Positions 63,874-64,000 of a stretch of 64,000 nt of DNA are shown piece by piece. Every line of letters starts with the position of its first letter. Position 1 is the first letter of the stretch. The stretch is from Brucella tritici (lineage in GTDB: Bacteria > Pseudomonadota > Alphaproteobacteria > Rhizobiales > Rhizobiaceae). Location of the stretch: assembly GCF_008932295.1 (NCBI RefSeq), contig NZ_WBWA01000008.1, forward strand, positions 143,884-207,883, in the 5' to 3' direction. The notes below the pieces were generated by a model. It did not search any database. It saw only the letters and a program-made list of their open reading frames with translations, and was not told where the DNA came from. The translations under genes and the position numbers were made by a program.

Positions 63874-64000
63874 TCGGGGTCGAGCATAAGGGCGCGTGCA
63901 ATGCCGACGCGTTGTCTCTGCCCGCCTGAGAACTCGTGCGGAAATCGTTCCATGGCGCCGCGATCAAGACCGACCAGTTCGAGTGTTTCCAGTGCACGCT
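63804..64000 (-). pseudogene. Truncated ABC ATPase fragment, inverted copy
   Basis: Minus-strand bases from 64000 to 63874 are identical to 62998-63124 of the fused ATPase, covering [20 protein letters not shown]. The frame then continues PDVVI, still homologous to the Walker B approach in protein terms but not in bases, and turns into an unrelated tail IKCSHVLL before a TAA at 63804-63806. Walker B is lost, so this is a broken paralogue, or a mis-join. Confidence 0.6.

Overview
The window looks like a piece of an alphaproteobacterial genome of the order Rhizobiales, most likely the Brucella/Ochrobactrum group. That placement rests on the gene content (nosRZDFYLX, a ureDABC urease with a eukaryotic-type urea transporter, MgtC, AldA-type and dipeptide ABC systems) and on many short palindromic intergenic repeats of the kind known in Brucella and rhizobia. 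It is inferred from protein and repeat character; no database search was run. No tRNA, rRNA, CRISPR array or intact transposase was seen.

Layout. 1-423: end of a Na+/H+ antiporter (NhaA). 499-7165 (minus): a tightly packed run of HdeD-like protein, RND efflux adaptor and pump, a zinc deacylase and the protease inhibitor ecotin, then MgtC at 7259-7978. 8373-15545: a urease region with ureD-ureA-ureB-ureC-urea transporter on the minus strand converging on a GntP-type permease, hupE/ureJ and ureF on the plus strand; ureE and ureG are absent. 15930-29408: a mixed stretch with a lipoprotein hydrolase, small envelope proteins, glutaminase plus an MFS transporter, an AI-2E family protein, two amidohydrolases, an amino-acid binding protein and a membrane diguanylate cyclase. 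29534-38498 (minus): the complete nitrous-oxide reduction operon nosRZDFYLX behind an FNR-like box.

38972-51085: a self-contained catabolic module. A divergent SorC-type regulator faces a long minus-strand series: sugar-binding protein, ABC ATPase, permease, a TPP-dependent E1 alpha and beta, an unusual E2-like protein with two lipoyl domains fused to an alpha/beta hydrolase, a carboxymuconolactone-decarboxylase-like gene broken by one in-frame TAG, an FGGY kinase and two SDR dehydrogenases. A sugar or polyol importer joined to an acetoin-dehydrogenase-like cleavage complex is the best candidate here for an undescribed pathway. The block is flanked by copies of one palindrome (CATATGGCAAAA type).

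51670-63392: a second catabolic module, probably for an amine or modified amino acid. SDR and FAD oxidoreductase genes diverge from a MarR regulator, followed by another FAD oxidoreductase, a dipeptide-type ABC importer (binding protein, two permeases, fused double ATPase), a cupin and an AldA-like aldehyde dehydrogenase. The right edge holds an exact 127-bp inverted copy of part of that ATPase, joined to a truncated remnant and a small inverted-repeat element.

The repeats form at least three families. In six of the nine CTAG-bounded copies the element begins exactly at, or overlaps, the stop codon of a neighbouring gene, usually TAG inside a CTAG, suggesting insertion targeted to CTAG.
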